Shown here: positions 28,206 to 38,272 of the stretch, in pieces | Numbering within the stretch: position 1 is the stretch's first letter | Layout: each line of letters starts with the position of its first letter | Assembly: GCA_021324295.1 (NCBI GenBank) | Contig: JAJPJJ010000099.1 | Location: forward strand, 1-51,965 | DNA from: Bacillota bacterium | GTDB lineage: Bacteria > Sysuimicrobiota > Sysuimicrobiia > Sysuimicrobiales > Segetimicrobiaceae | Reading direction: 5' to 3' | Length of the DNA: 51,965 bases | Program-made: the position numbers and the translations under genes | The notes under the pieces: model-generated | What the model saw: the letters and a program-made list of their open reading frames with translations, nothing else | The model's database searches: none | Told to the model about the DNA's origin: nothing

Positions 28206-28736
28206 TCAGCGCTCGCGGGCCCCGAGGTCGCGGGCGAGGCGGTCCAGCTCTGCTGGATCGGGCAGGGGCTCCTCCGCGGGCGCGGCCTCGTCGCCATCGC
28301 CGGTCTCCGCGGGGAGACCGCGCGGCGGGGAGGCCCCGCGCGTCCAGCGGCGGATCGAGGCCGCGGCGATCGCGAGGCCGGTGGCCAGCGCGGCGGCGGG
28401 AGCGACGTAGAGGAGCAGCGAGACCCCGCGGCGGGGCGGCTCGGCGAGCACGCCCTCGCCGAACTGCGCCACGAAGTATCGCAGGATCTGGTCCTGCGTC
28501 TCGCCCGCGATCAGCTTCTCGCGGATGATCGCGCGCATCTGCTGCGCGACCGTGGAATCGCTCTCGGCGACTGTCTGCGCGGTGCACACCGGACACATGA
28601 GCAGCCGGGCGATCGCGTAGACGCGGTCGTCGAGGGACTCGGCGCGAGCCCCGGCCGTCGTCATCGCCCCGGCAAGCACCGCCAGCCACAGCGCCGCGAC
28701 GAGGAGTGCGGCGGGCCGCTCGCGAGGCGCGCTCAC
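28206..28736 (-). CDS. ccmH: CcmH-family cytochrome c maturation protein
   Basis: CcmH reduces apocytochrome c cysteines for heme attachment. The 176-residue product has a signal/anchor at 11-28, and then the family motif LMCPVCTAQTVAESDS with Cys48 and Cys51. It continues with MRAIIREKLIAGETQDQILRYF, an AQFGEGVL segment, and a second membrane helix near residue 105-125. GTG at 28736 is adjacent to the yerC stop. No other ccm genes are nearby, so its partners lie elsewhere. Confidence 0.9.
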   Translation of the reverse strand: MSAPRERPAALLVAALWLAVLAGAMTTAGARAESLDDRVYAIARLLMCPVCTAQTVAESDSTVAQQMRAIIREKLIAGETQDQILRYFVAQFGEGVLAEPPRRGVSLLLYVAPAAALATGLAIAAASIRRWTRGASPPRGLPAETGDGDEAAPAEEPLPDPAELDRLARDLGARER

Positions 28737-28737
28737 G

Positions 28738-29076
28738 TCAGCGCACGCGCGCAGCGCGTCGCCGGCGGGGGTGGGCTCCCCGCCCCCGGCTGCCGAGGCG
28801 CTCCAGCACGAGGGCGTAGCCGTCCGCGCCGTACGTCAGGAATCGCCTTACGCGGCTGATCGTCGCGGACGACGCGCCGGTCCGCGTGGCGATCTGCTCG
28901 TACGTCTTCCCCACGTGCAGCATGCGGGCAACGGTGAACCGCTGCGCGAGGGCCTTGACCTCGCCGACCGTGCAGAGGTCCTCGAAGAACCGGTAACACT
29001 CTTCCACGGTGCGGAGCTGCAGGATCGCCCGAAAAAGCTCGTCGGCCAGCGGGTCCCGGAGCTTCGGGTTGACCAC
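28738..29076 (-). CDS. yerC: YerC/YecD (HisR-like) TrpR-superfamily repressor
   Basis: A 112-residue protein of the TrpR fold: KLRDPLADELFRAILQL, RTVEECYRFFEDLCTVGEVKALAQRFTVARML and the helix-turn-helix segment KTYEQIATRTGASSATISRVRRFL. YerC homologues in Firmicutes have been reported to control histidine genes (HisR). Here it is directly upstream of ccmH and the his operon, so I infer a similar role. Start: GTG 29076 follows GGGGAG by 4 bases and gives normal family length; a longer form from GTG 29193 is possible. The C-terminal dozen residues are basic. Confidence 0.9.
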   Translation of the reverse strand: MVNPKLRDPLADELFRAILQLRTVEECYRFFEDLCTVGEVKALAQRFTVARMLHVGKTYEQIATRTGASSATISRVRRFLTYGADGYALVLERLGSRGRGAHPRRRRAARVR

Positions 29077-29201
29077 GGTGCTCCCCGCCTTCCCCCGGCG
29101 TCCGGTCGTACGGTACCGCGATAGCGCGTGAAACCGGGTACGAGATTCGGTCACAGCGGGACGGCTACCTCCCGGTGGCTGCTCATCGGTCACGGTGCGG
29201 T

Positions 29202-29903
29202 TCAGGAGGCCGCGGTCGGGCCCGGCTGCGGGCGCAGGCTGAGCAGGAATGCATACAGCAGGAGCAGCAGGGCGACCGCCACGCTCAGGAGCGTCCAGAC
29301 CGGGCTCGCGTAGACGCGCAATGCGAACAGCAGCCCGAGCGCGCTAAAGGCGCTCTCGCAGAGGATGGCCCCCAGCAGGTACGTGCCGAAGCGCCGCCGC
29401 AGCGTGCCGTAGGCGGCCAGCGCCGTCGTGGCCGCGCTCATGCAGACGAATGCGAACTGCTGGACGAGCGATGCGACGAAACCGCCCGCGGAGCTGATCG
29501 GAAGGGCGCGGGCCATGAGCGCGAGCAGGATCACCTGGTAGGCGCCGACGATGCCGAAGCCGGCGCCGGACGCCGCGCCGAACGCCAGCGCGTCGCCCTG
29601 CTCCCCGCTGAGGGACCAGATCAGGAGCGAGGACGCTAGCTTGAAGACCTCGTTCACCGATGCCGTCGCCACGACACCGACGAGGCCGATGCGCAGACTG
29701 GTGCTGTAGGCGTCCATGTCCCAGCCGAAGAGGGACGCGAACAAGGCCTGAATCGGGTTGGCGAGCAGCAGGGCGACCGGAAACGCGAGGGCTCCGGCCG
29801 CGCCCGCGGCCAGCAGCCAGGGCTGCCCGAGCCGGCGGCGCCCCAGCAGACCGAGCGCGGCCAAGCCGTAGCCGACGGCGATCGCGATGGCCGTGGGGCC
29901 CAT
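29202..29903 (-). CDS. Polytopic membrane protein resembling PrsW/YhfC intramembrane proteases
   Basis: A 233-residue protein with about eight hydrophobic segments. The ASVNEVFKLASSLLIW stretch near residues 82-97 and DALAFGAASGAGFGIVGAY, about 17 residues further on, are laid out like the catalytic helices of PrsW-type (and YhfC-like) intramembrane metalloproteases. The glutamate pair is reduced to NE and no clear catalytic His follows, so it may be an inactive relative or a different family. It stands between the leuB end and yerC, with its own promoter. Confidence 0.6.
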   Translation of the reverse strand: MGPTAIAIAVGYGLAALGLLGRRRLGQPWLLAAGAAGALAFPVALLLANPIQALFASLFGWDMDAYSTSLRIGLVGVVATASVNEVFKLASSLLIWSLSGEQGDALAFGAASGAGFGIVGAYQVILLALMARALPISSAGGFVASLVQQFAFVCMSAATTALAAYGTLRRRFGTYLLGAILCESAFSALGLLFALRVYASPVWTLLSVAVALLLLLYAFLLSLRPQPGPTAAS

Positions 29904-29938
29904 CAGAGAGCACGACCCATCATCAGCACAGCACCGGT

Positions 29939-29968
29939 ATTGTATGCCTCAGGGGAGGGGCGGTGCAA
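29939..29968 (-). promoter_or_regulatory. Probable promoter of the PrsW-like membrane protein gene
   Basis: Minus strand TTGCAC (29968 to 29963), 18-base spacer, TACAAT (29944 to 29939). Transcription would begin near 29932, about 30 bases before the ATG at 29903. Confidence 0.55.
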
Positions 29969-29989
29969 GCAACCCCGGGGCGATGCCCT

Positions 29990-31063
29990 CTAGGGAAGCC
30001 GCGCCAGGACCGCGTCCGCCATCGCGGCGGTCCCGAGCGCCCCGCCCATCTCCGTGGTCCGGCACCCATCCGCGAGCGCGCGCCACACCGCGGTCTCGAT
30101 CGACGCGGCAGGCGCCTCGCAGCCCAACCCGTAGCGGAGCAGCAGCGCGCCGGTGAGGATCGCGGCCAGCGGGTTGGCGATGCCCTGTCCGGCGATGTCG
30201 GGAGCCGTCCCGTGCACGGGTTCGAACAGCCCGGGCGGGCGATCGCCCAGGCTCGCCGACGGCATCAGGCCGAGCGTTCCCATCACGCCCGCAGCCTCGT
30301 CGCTCAGGATATCCCCGAATGTGTTCTCGGTCACGACGACGTCGAACTGACGCGGGTTGCGGACGAGCTGGAGCGCGCAGTTGTCGACCAGCATGTGCTC
30401 CAGGGCGACGTCGGGAAACTCGCGCCCCACCTCCGTCGCGACCTCCCGCCAGAGCCGGGACGTCTCCAGCACGTTGGCCTTATCGACCGACGTGACCTTC
30501 CGCCGGGGGCGCGTCCGTGCGATCTCGCACGCCCGGCGCACGACCCGGCGGATCTCCGCAGCGGAGTACGGCAGCGTGTCGGTCGCAACGGCGCGCGCGC
30601 CCTCGCCGGTCCGGGACTGCGCGCCGAAGTACAGGCCGCCGGTCAGCTCGCGGACGATCAGCAGGTCCGTGCCCTCGACGACCTCGCGGCGCAGAGGCGA
30701 CGCGTCGGCGAGCGGGGCCGACACGACGGCCGGGCGAAGGTTGGCGTAGAGCTCCAGCGTCCGGCGCAGCGTGAACAGCGCCTGCTCCGGACGAAGGTGC
30801 ACCGGCAGGCGCTCCCAGCGGGGCCCGCCGCAGGCGCCAAGCAGGATCGCGTCGGAGCGCCGGCACAGGTCCAGTGTCTCGGGCGGGATCGGGTGGCCGC
30901 GCGCATCGAGCGCGGCGCCGCCGGCAAGGCCCTCCTCGAAGGTCAAGGCCAGCTCGTGCCGGCGGGCAACCTCCGCGAGCACCCGGACGCTCTGCGCGAT
31001 GACCTCCGGGCCGATCCCGTCGCCGGGGATGACCGCGATCCGCCGTGCGTCCCGCCCGGTCAC
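29990..31063 (-). CDS. leuB: 3-isopropylmalate dehydrogenase
   Basis: It catalyses the third leucine step, and can also act on 3-methylmalate in the citramalate route to isoleucine. The 357-residue product has [56 protein letters not shown] (with Tyr), [45 protein letters not shown] as overlapping landmarks, and [18 protein letters not shown] 31063 overlaps the cimA stop (GTGA). It is the last gene of the operon. Confidence 0.95.
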   Translation of the reverse strand: MTGRDARRIAVIPGDGIGPEVIAQSVRVLAEVARRHELALTFEEGLAGGAALDARGHPIPPETLDLCRRSDAILLGACGGPRWERLPVHLRPEQALFTLRRTLELYANLRPAVVSAPLADASPLRREVVEGTDLLIVRELTGGLYFGAQSRTGEGARAVATDTLPYSAAEIRRVVRRACEIARTRPRRKVTSVDKANVLETSRLWREVATEVGREFPDVALEHMLVDNCALQLVRNPRQFDVVVTENTFGDILSDEAAGVMGTLGLMPSASLGDRPPGLFEPVHGTAPDIAGQGIANPLAAILTGALLLRYGLGCEAPAASIETAVWRALADGCRTTEMGGALGTAAMADAVLARLP

Positions 31064-32643
31064 CGGGGCACCCCGGCGCGCTCGAGGAGGACGTACTCCA
31101 GGCTGTCCGCGAGAGCCTGCCAGGACGCCTCCACGACGTTCTCCGAGACGCCCACCGTCCCCCACGTCCGCGTCCCGTCGGTGGACTGGATCAACACCCG
31201 GACCCGCGCCGCGGTCGCCGCGTCCGCGTTCAGCACCCGCACCTTGTAGTCGACGAGACGGACGCGTCCGATCTCAGGATAGAACCGCTCCAGCGCCTTC
31301 CGCAGCGCGCGGTCCAGCGCGTGCACCGGTCCGTTGCCCTCGGCCGCGGTGTGCTCCTCGCGACCATCGACCGCGACCCGGATCGTCGCCTCGGCGGCGC
31401 ACTCGCCTGCCTCGCGCTTCTCGACCATGACGCGGAGGCCCTTGAGCGTGAAGGACGGGCGATGCTGGCGGAGGATCCGGCGCATGAGCAGCTCGAACGA
31501 CGCCTCCGCCCCCTCGAACTGGTACCCCTCGTGCTCGAGCCGCTTGAGCTCCTGGAGGATCTCGCGCACCTCGGGGCGGTCGCGGCCGAGGTCCACGCCC
31601 ATCTCCTGTGCTTTGTAGAGCACGCTGGCGCGGCCGGACAGGTCGCTGACGACGACGCGCCGCTGGTTCCCCACCGCCTCGGGCGGGATATGCTCGTAGG
31701 TCGGCGGGTGCGCCATGACCGCGCTCACGTGCACGCCGCCTTTGTGCGCGAACGCGTTCCGCCCGACGAAGGGCTGGTACTCGTTGGGCGCCATGTTGGC
31801 CAGCTCGGAGACGTAGCGCGCGAGCTCGCCCAGCCGGCTGAGCGACCCATCCGGCACGCACCGGTAGCCCATCTTGAGCTGGAGGTTGGGGATGATCGAG
31901 ATCAGGTTGGCGTTGCCGCACCGCTCGCCGATCCCGTTCACCGTCCCCTGCACGTGGACGGCGCCGCTCTCGACGGCGATCAGGGTGTTGGCCACGCCCA
32001 CGTCGCCGTCGTTGTGGGCGTGGATCCCGAGGGGCCCGTCCACCACGCGCCGGGCCGAGGCGACCCCGGCGCGGATCTCGAACGGCAGGCGTCCCCCGTT
32101 GGTGTCGCAGAGGACGACGACGCCGGCGCCGCCCCGGCGCGCGGCCCGCAGCGTCTCGAGGGCGTACTCGGGGTTGGCCTTCCAGCCATCGAAGAAATGC
32201 TCGGCGTCGTAGACGACGTCGATGCCGTGCGCACGGATGAAGCGCACGGACTCCTCGATCATCCGGAGATTCTCGTCCAGGGTCGTGCGAAGGGCCTCGC
32301 GCACATGGAGGTCCCAGGATTTCCCGAACACCGCCGCGACAGGCGTCTGCGCGGCCAGGAGCAGCCGGAGGTTCTCGTCCTGCTCGGGCGGGATCCCGGC
32401 CCGCCGGGTGCTGCCGAACGCCGTGATCCGGGCGTGCCGCCAGGCCCGGTGGCGGGCGCGCTCGAAGAACTCCATATCCTTCGGGTTGCTGCCGGGCCAG
32501 CCCCCTTCGATGTAGTCGATGCCAAACTCGTCGAGCCGCTCGGCGATCCTGAGCTTGTCGTCGGCCGACAGCGCGATCCCCGCCCCTTGGGTGCCGTCCC
32601 GGAGCGTCGTATCGTACAGCGCGATGCGCGTGGGCGCCGTCAC
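31060..32643 (-). CDS. cimA: (R)-citramalate synthase
   Basis: CimA condenses pyruvate and acetyl-CoA to citramalate, starting a threonine-independent route to isoleucine. The 527-residue product has the DRE-TIM metallolyase site [44 protein letters not shown] and [15 protein letters not shown]. It ends with a LeuA-type allosteric domain ([20 protein letters not shown]). The GxQGAG variant and [10 protein letters not shown] mark the CimA rather than LeuA branch. GTG 32643; the next gene upstream, leuA, ends 10 bases earlier. Confidence 0.92.
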   Translation of the reverse strand: MTAPTRIALYDTTLRDGTQGAGIALSADDKLRIAERLDEFGIDYIEGGWPGSNPKDMEFFERARHRAWRHARITAFGSTRRAGIPPEQDENLRLLLAAQTPVAAVFGKSWDLHVREALRTTLDENLRMIEESVRFIRAHGIDVVYDAEHFFDGWKANPEYALETLRAARRGGAGVVVLCDTNGGRLPFEIRAGVASARRVVDGPLGIHAHNDGDVGVANTLIAVESGAVHVQGTVNGIGERCGNANLISIIPNLQLKMGYRCVPDGSLSRLGELARYVSELANMAPNEYQPFVGRNAFAHKGGVHVSAVMAHPPTYEHIPPEAVGNQRRVVVSDLSGRASVLYKAQEMGVDLGRDRPEVREILQELKRLEHEGYQFEGAEASFELLMRRILRQHRPSFTLKGLRVMVEKREAGECAAEATIRVAVDGREEHTAAEGNGPVHALDRALRKALERFYPEIGRVRLVDYKVRVLNADAATAARVRVLIQSTDGTRTWGTVGVSENVVEASWQALADSLEYVLLERAGVPR

Positions 32644-32653
32644 CCGCCCGCCC

Positions 32654-34264
32654 TCATCCGGAGACCGTCGTCCCGGCCTGCGGTCGCCTCGCGTCTGCGG
32701 ACGCGCCCCGGCCCTCCCCGCCGGGGGCGTCCGGCGTTCCGGCGGCCGTCCAGCGCCGGCGTTCGTGGAGGATCTTGTTGACCGCGGCCAGGTAGGCGCG
32801 CGCGCTGGCTTCGACCACATCGGTGCTCGTCCCGCGTCCGACGAACAGGCCGTCGCCGTCCCGCACCTTGACCGTCGCCTCGCCGACGGCATCGGTCCCG
32901 CCGCTGACCGCCTTGATCGCGTAGTCCGCGAGGGTGGGGCACAGGCCGACGATCTTGTTGATCGCGTTGTACATCGCGTCCACCGGGCCGTCCCCGGACG
33001 CCTCCTCGGTGAACAGCACCTCGCCGCGCGCGAGCGTGACCGAGGCCATCGGCGGCAGCGTGCTACCCGTGGAGACGTGGAACGCCCGGAGGTCGAACGT
33101 CTGCGGCGCGGCGCGGACCTGGCTCTCCACGAGGGAGAGGATGTCCTCGATCGAGATCTGCTTCTTCTTGTCGCACAGCGCCTTGAACTCCTGGAACGCC
33201 CGGTGCACCTCATCCTCGGACAGGCGCAGGCCGTGGTCCTCCAGGACCTTCTTGAACGCGTGGCGTCCGGAGTGCTTGCCCAGCACGAGCTTGTTGCTGG
33301 GGATGCCGATCGTCTCCGGCGTCATGATCTCGTACGTCTCCCTGTTCATCAGCACGCCGTGCTGGTGGATGCCCGCCTCGTGGGCGAAGGCGTTGTCCCC
33401 GACGATCGCCTTGTTGGGTTGCACCGGCACGCCCGAGATGGCGCTGATCAAGCGGCTCGTCCGGTAGATCTTGGTCGTATCGATGCGGGTCTCGAGGTTG
33501 TAGTGGTTCCGGCGGGTATGGAGGGCCATCACGATCTCTTCCAGCGACGCGTTGCCGGCCCGCTCGCCGATGCCGTTGACGGTGCACTCGACCTGCCGCG
33601 CGCCGGCCTGCACCGCCGCGAGCGAGTTGGCCACCGCGAGGCCCAGGTCGTTGTGGCAGTGCACGCTCCACACCACCCGATCGCTGCCCGGGATCCGCTC
33701 CCTGAGCAGCCGCAGCAGGCGCGCGTACTCCTCGGGGGTCGCGTACCCGACCGTGTCGGGCACGTTGATCGTGGTGGCCCCGGCGGCGATCACCCCATCG
33801 AAGACGCGGCACAGGAACTCCGGGTCCGAGCGGCTGGCGTCCTCGGCCGAGAACTCGACATCGTCCACGAAGCGGCGGGCGTAGCGCACGGCTTCCACGG
33901 ACGCCTCGTACACCTGATCGGGACTCATCCGGAGCTTGTGCTCCATATGGATCGCCGAGGTGGCGATGAACGTGTGGATCCGCGGCCGCTCCGCCCCCCG
34001 CACCGCCTCCACGACCGCATCGATGTCCGCCCGGTTGGCGCGCGCCAGCCCGGCGATGATCGGCCCCCTCACGTCCCGCGCGATAAGCTGCACGCCCTCG
34101 AGGTCCCCCGGGGAGCTCGCCGGGAACCCCGCCTCGATGACGTCGACGCGCATCTCCGCGAGGGCCCGCGCGGCTTCGAGCTTCTCCTGCGTGTTCATCG
34201 TGAAGCCGGGAGACTGCTCCCCGTCCCGCAGCGTCGTATCGAAGATCCGAATCGCCTCAGCCAT
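32654..34264 (-). CDS. leuA: 2-isopropylmalate synthase
   Basis: It condenses 2-oxoisovalerate with acetyl-CoA in the first leucine-specific step. The 536-residue product has [68 protein letters not shown] and the [17 protein letters not shown] linker, then the C-terminal leucine-sensing domain ([15 protein letters not shown]). ATG 34264 follows GGAGGG by 7 bases. A 154-base gap to ilvC holds no recognised signal. Confidence 0.96.
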   Translation of the reverse strand: MAEAIRIFDTTLRDGEQSPGFTMNTQEKLEAARALAEMRVDVIEAGFPASSPGDLEGVQLIARDVRGPIIAGLARANRADIDAVVEAVRGAERPRIHTFIATSAIHMEHKLRMSPDQVYEASVEAVRYARRFVDDVEFSAEDASRSDPEFLCRVFDGVIAAGATTINVPDTVGYATPEEYARLLRLLRERIPGSDRVVWSVHCHNDLGLAVANSLAAVQAGARQVECTVNGIGERAGNASLEEIVMALHTRRNHYNLETRIDTTKIYRTSRLISAISGVPVQPNKAIVGDNAFAHEAGIHQHGVLMNRETYEIMTPETIGIPSNKLVLGKHSGRHAFKKVLEDHGLRLSEDEVHRAFQEFKALCDKKKQISIEDILSLVESQVRAAPQTFDLRAFHVSTGSTLPPMASVTLARGEVLFTEEASGDGPVDAMYNAINKIVGLCPTLADYAIKAVSGGTDAVGEATVKVRDGDGLFVGRGTSTDVVEASARAYLAAVNKILHERRRWTAAGTPDAPGGEGRGASADARRPQAGTTVSG

Positions 34265-34418
34265 CGCCGTTCCCTCCGCAGACACGCATCCATGTCCCAG
34301 CGCGCTGATCAAGACTCGGGAGGAGGCGCGGACCCTGTCCTCCGCTCCCGGGCGGCGCGGTCTTCGGTTGGGCACCGCGGTCGGGCGGACGGACGCGATG
34401 GCCGGGCCTCACACCCCG

Positions 34419-35474
34419 CTAACGCTTCGCCCTCGCCTCGGGCTTGCGCGGCGCGGCGGCCGGCGCCGCGGGTCCGCCGTCCCGCCGCAGCCACGGCATC
34501 ATCGCGCGGAGCTGCCGGCCGACCTCCTCGATCGGGTGGTCCCCCTCCTGCCGCGCGCGGGCGTTGAAGACCGGCCGGCCGGCCTGGTTCTCGAGGATCC
34601 ACTCCTTCGCGAACGCGCCGCTCTGAATCTCGCCGAGGATGCGCCGCATCTCGGCCCGCGTCTTTGGGGTGATGATGCGCCGTCCCCGCGTGAAGTCGCC
34701 GAACTTCGCCGTGTTGCTCACCGAGTAGCGCATGAGGCCCAGCCCGCCCTCGTAGATCAGGTCCACGATCAGCTTCATCTCGTGCAGGCACTCGAAGTAG
34801 GCGATCTCCGGCGCGTATCCGGCCTCCACCAGCGTCTCGAATCCCGCCTTGATCAGCTCCGAGATCCCGCCGCAGAGGACCGCCTGCTCCCCGAACAGAT
34901 CGCTCTCGGTCTCCTCCCGAAACGTCGTCTCGATCACGCCGGCCCGAAGGCTGCCGATCCCGTGCGCATACGCCAGCGCGATCGCCTTCGCCCTGCCCGT
35001 GAAGTCCTGATGGATCGCCAGCAGCGAGGGGACGCCCTTGCCCTCCGTGTACATCCGCCGGAGCAGGTGGCCCGGGCTCTTCGGGGCGATCATGAACACG
35101 TCGACGTCGGCCGGCGGCACGATCTGATGGAAGTGGATGCTGAACCCGTGCGAGACGCCCAGCGCCTTCCCCGCGCGCAGGTGGGGCCGGATCTCCTCGG
35201 CGTAGACACGCGCCTGGATCTCGTCGGGGATGAGGAGCTGGATGATGTCGGCGTCCGCGGAGGCCTGGGCCACCGTCGCCACCGGGAGGCCGTCGGCCTC
35301 CGCTGCCGCCCAGGACCGGCTCCCCTTGTACAGCCCCACGGTCACCGCGATGCCGCTGTCCTTGAGGTTCTGCGCCTGCGCGTGGCCCTGGCTGCCGTAG
35401 CCGATCACGGCCACGCGTTTCCCGCGGAGGACATTGAGATCGGCGTCCTGCTCGTAGTACACTCTGGCGGGCAT
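34419..35474 (-). CDS. ilvC: Ketol-acid reductoisomerase (class I)
   Basis: It isomerises and reduces acetolactate and acetohydroxybutyrate with NADPH and magnesium. The 351-residue class I product opens with [39 protein letters not shown], the dinucleotide site whose GYGSQGHA is clear. It has [58 protein letters not shown], and [15 protein letters not shown] 35474 is preceded by AGAGGAGG. Confidence 0.96.
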   Translation of the reverse strand: MPARVYYEQDADLNVLRGKRVAVIGYGSQGHAQAQNLKDSGIAVTVGLYKGSRSWAAAEADGLPVATVAQASADADIIQLLIPDEIQARVYAEEIRPHLRAGKALGVSHGFSIHFHQIVPPADVDVFMIAPKSPGHLLRRMYTEGKGVPSLLAIHQDFTGRAKAIALAYAHGIGSLRAGVIETTFREETESDLFGEQAVLCGGISELIKAGFETLVEAGYAPEIAYFECLHEMKLIVDLIYEGGLGLMRYSVSNTAKFGDFTRGRRIITPKTRAEMRRILGEIQSGAFAKEWILENQAGRPVFNARARQEGDHPIEEVGRQLRAMMPWLRRDGGPAAPAAAPRKPEARAKR

Positions 35475-35569
35475 TCCGGGCCTCCTCTGGCGGGGCGGCC
35501 TGATGCCGCCCCTGCGTGCTTAGACGAACCGCGATGGGCGCGGGAACGGGACGCGCGCCGGCGGCCCGC

Positions 35570-36055
35570 TCATGTGGGCTGGGTCCCGCGGACCAGCGTG
35601 ACCTGCCCGGTGCGCACCATCTCGCGAATCCCGTACTTCTGCACGAGCGACAGGATCGCGTCGATCTTGTCCGACCGCCCCGTCACCTCCAGCGTCATCG
35701 TCTTTTCCGTCAGGTCGACCACGCTGGCGCGGAAGACGTTGCAGATCTCCATGATCTCCATGCGGCTCGCGGGCGTGGCGTTGACCTTGATCAGCGCGAG
35801 CTCCCTGTCCACGGTGTTGAAGCCCGTGACATCGTTGACCTTGATCACCTCGATCAGCTTGTTGAGCTGCTTGATGATCTGCTCGAGGACCTCGGGCTCG
35901 CCCTCGACGACGATGATCATGCGCGAGACCGAGGGCTGCTCGGTCACGCCGACCGCCAGGCTGTGGATGTTGTAGCCGCGGCGCCGGAAGAGCCCGGCGA
36001 CCTTCATGAGCACGCCGGGCGAGTTGTCGACCAGCACCGAGATCGTGTGCTTCAT
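35570..36055 (-). CDS. ilvN: Acetolactate synthase small (regulatory) subunit
   Basis: It gives feedback control to IlvB through ACT domains. The 161-residue product starts with MKHTISVLVDNSPGVLMKVAGLF, has RRGYNIHSLAVGVTE, MIIVVEGE, and the second domain ELALIKVNATPASRMEIMEI. I begin at ATG 36055, the family's usual start, with GGGGG a few bases upstream; an in-frame ATG at 36115 overlapping ilvB by 20 bases is possible. Confidence 0.94.
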   Translation of the reverse strand: MKHTISVLVDNSPGVLMKVAGLFRRRGYNIHSLAVGVTEQPSVSRMIIVVEGEPEVLEQIIKQLNKLIEVIKVNDVTGFNTVDRELALIKVNATPASRMEIMEICNVFRASVVDLTEKTMTLEVTGRSDKIDAILSLVQKYGIREMVRTGQVTLVRGTQPT

Positions 36056-36095
36056 CGGCCCCCGCCGTGCCGGCGCGGGCGCCCCGGCCGCCAGT

Positions 36096-37838
36096 TCAAT
36101 CGCGGATGCGGTCATCCTCGATGATCATCTCCTTGACCGACTGGCCGGACGGGATCATCGGGTAGCAGTTTTCGTTCGGATCGCAGACGATATCCACGAC
36201 GCACGGGCGGTCGCGCACCTCGAGGGAGCGCCGCAGCGCCGGGCCGACCTCCTCGGGCCTGCGGGCGGTGATCCCCACCGCGCCAAAGGCCTCCGCGAGC
36301 TTGGCGAAGTCGGGGTTGGCGAGCCACACGTGCGAGTACCGCTCGCGATAGAAGAGCTGCTGCCACTGGCGGACCATGCCCAACGAGGCGTTGTTGATGA
36401 TGTAGATCTTGATCGGCAGCCGCAACTCGACGGCCGTCGCCAGGTCCTGCATCGTCATCTGGAAGCCACCGTCGCCCACGATCGCGCACACGAGCGCATC
36501 GGGCCGGCCGACCTGGGCGCCGAGCGCGGCCGGGAACCCGAACCCCATCGTGCCGAGCCCCCCGGACGTCACCCACATCCGCGGCTCGGTCGTGAGGTAG
36601 AACTGGGCGGCCCACATCTGGTGCTGCCCTACGTCGGTCGTGACGATCGCCGCCCCCCGGGTGGCCTTGTAGATCTCCTCGATCACAAACTGCGGCTTGA
36701 TTTGGTCGCCGTTCTGCTGGTAGCGGAGCGGGTACCGCTCCTTCCACTCGGCGACCTGCCGGTGCCAGGCCTCGCACGCCGGCGGCTTCACCTGAAGCGC
36801 CAGCACGCGCAGCGCCTCCCGCGCGTCGCCGACGATCGGGACGTGGGCCGGCTTGTTCTTTCCGATCTCGGCCGGGTCGATGTCGATGTGGATGAAGCGC
36901 GCGTGCGGAGCGAAGTCGGACAGGCGGCCCGTCACCCGGTCATCGAACCGAACGCCCACGGCCAGGATCACGTCGGCCGCGTTGATCGCGTAGTTGGCAT
37001 ACGCGGTGCCGTGCATCCCCAGCATGCCCAACGACAGCGGATCGGTCTCCGGGAACCCGCCCTTCCCCATGAGCGTCGTGGTCACGGGGATTCGGGCCAG
37101 GCGGGCGAGCGCAGCCAGCTCGGACGCCGCGTTGCTGGTGATCACGCCGCCGCCCGCGTAGATGACCGGCCGCGACGCCTGGCTCAACAGCTGGGCCGCC
37201 GCGGCGATCTGGTTGGGGCTGGGCACCGCCGGCGGCATCTTGCCGCTGCGCAGCGTCACCTGCTCCGGAAACGTAAACTCCGCCTCGGCCGCCGCGATAT
37301 CGCGCGGGATATCCACGAGCACCGGTCCCGGCCTTCCCGTGCCCGCGATGAGGAACGCCTGCAGGACCATGCGGGGCAGGTCGGCCGGCGTCTGGACGAG
37401 GCAGTTGTGCTTCGTTACCGGCATCGTGATGCCCGTGACATCGGCCTCCTGAAACGCATCGCGGCCGATCGCGAGCGTGCTCACCTGCCCGGTGATCGCT
37501 ACGATGGCTGCGGAGTCCATCATCGCGTCGGTGATGCCGGTAATCAGGTTGGTCGCACCGGGCCCGGAGGTCGCCATGCAGACGCCGACCTTTCCGGTGA
37601 CCCGGTGGTAGCCCGTCGCCGCGTGCGCGGCTACCTGCTCGTGCCGCACGAGCACGTGCCGGATCGCGCGCGCATCATAGAGGGCGTCGTACAGCGGGAG
37701 AGCCGCGCCGCCGGGGTGTCCGAAGATGACCTCGACGCCGGCCCGGTGGAGACACTCGATGAGCGCCTGCGCCCCGGACATCCGTCTCGTGGCGAGGGCG
37801 GGCGCCGGTCTCGCGACGGGCATCGTGTGCCGTCCCAT
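36096..37838 (-). CDS. ilvB: Acetolactate synthase large (catalytic) subunit
   Basis: A TPP- and FAD-dependent enzyme joining two pyruvates (or pyruvate and 2-oxobutyrate). The 580-residue product has [32 protein letters not shown] with the catalytic Glu, [46 protein letters not shown] and the TPP-binding [17 protein letters not shown][13 protein letters not shown] region. ATG 37838 follows AAGGAGAG by about 8 bases; codons before it are leader RNA. First gene of the operon, controlled by the T-box. Confidence 0.96.
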   Translation of the reverse strand: MGRHTMPVARPAPALATRRMSGAQALIECLHRAGVEVIFGHPGGAALPLYDALYDARAIRHVLVRHEQVAAHAATGYHRVTGKVGVCMATSGPGATNLITGITDAMMDSAAIVAITGQVSTLAIGRDAFQEADVTGITMPVTKHNCLVQTPADLPRMVLQAFLIAGTGRPGPVLVDIPRDIAAAEAEFTFPEQVTLRSGKMPPAVPSPNQIAAAAQLLSQASRPVIYAGGGVITSNAASELAALARLARIPVTTTLMGKGGFPETDPLSLGMLGMHGTAYANYAINAADVILAVGVRFDDRVTGRLSDFAPHARFIHIDIDPAEIGKNKPAHVPIVGDAREALRVLALQVKPPACEAWHRQVAEWKERYPLRYQQNGDQIKPQFVIEEIYKATRGAAIVTTDVGQHQMWAAQFYLTTEPRMWVTSGGLGTMGFGFPAALGAQVGRPDALVCAIVGDGGFQMTMQDLATAVELRLPIKIYIINNASLGMVRQWQQLFYRERYSHVWLANPDFAKLAEAFGAVGITARRPEEVGPALRRSLEVRDRPCVVDIVCDPNENCYPMIPSGQSVKEMIIEDDRIRD

Positions 37839-37885
37839 GGACGTGCTCTCCTTTCGCGCGTAACCCGCAAGATCACGCAAACACG

Positions 37886-38200
37886 AACCGCGGGGCGTCC
37901 TCTAAGGACGGGACGCCCCGCGGTACCACCTTAGTTCCGCCCGGACGTCGCGGCCCGGGCGGCCCTCATCCCTGTCTCGGAGGGCTCCGGCGGGTGCTAC
38001 TGGGCGCGGCCTCGCGCCTTTGGTCCCCGCGGCTCGGAGACGAGTCCCCGCAGCTCCGGATGCTGGCTCCCACCTGGCCCAGCTCTCTCGGATCCGGGGC
38101 GCTGCGGACGGCTCTCCTCATCGCCCCTATCCGTCCCGGGCTCCGCGCGCTGGAGCATGCGATGCTGCGGCGGACGCGAACGAAGCCCTGGACTTGGTAA
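37886..38200 (-). promoter_or_regulatory. T-box leader (riboswitch) of the ilv-leu operon
   Basis: On the minus strand the 15 bases 37932 to 37918 match the T-box consensus AAGGTGGTACCGCGG, whose bulge pairs with the free CCA end of uncharged tRNA. Upstream is a Stem I with arms CGCAGC and GCTGCG and an AGAGAGCTGGG/GGTGGGAGCCAGC apical part typical of T-boxes. A terminator hairpin lies directly downstream and overlaps the antiterminator. The specifier is likely CUC (Leu, 38044 to 38042) or GUC (Val, 38041 to 38039); I cannot resolve which. High uncharged tRNA would allow read-through into ilvB. Confidence 0.9.
37891..37920 (-). terminator. T-box terminator hairpin
   Basis: Perfect 10-bp stem (37920-37911 with 37900-37891) and a 10-base loop, followed on the minus strand by CGGTTCGTGTTT. 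Its 5-prime arm partly overlaps the antiterminator that the T-box sequence would form, so the two are exclusive. Confidence 0.8.
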
Positions 38201-38203
38201 GTG

Positions 38204-38232
38204 ACGTTACCAGACCTGGCCCGCTTTGTCAA
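38204..38232 (-). promoter_or_regulatory. Promoter of the ilv-leu operon
   Basis: Minus strand TTGACA (38232 to 38227), 17-base spacer, TAACGT (38209 to 38204) with a TGn extension. Transcription would start near 38197, giving a leader of about 360 bases that holds the T-box. Confidence 0.65.
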
Positions 38233-38272
38233 GGTTGCGGCCTCCCTCGCCGGCACGCCCCGCCCGCGCCGC

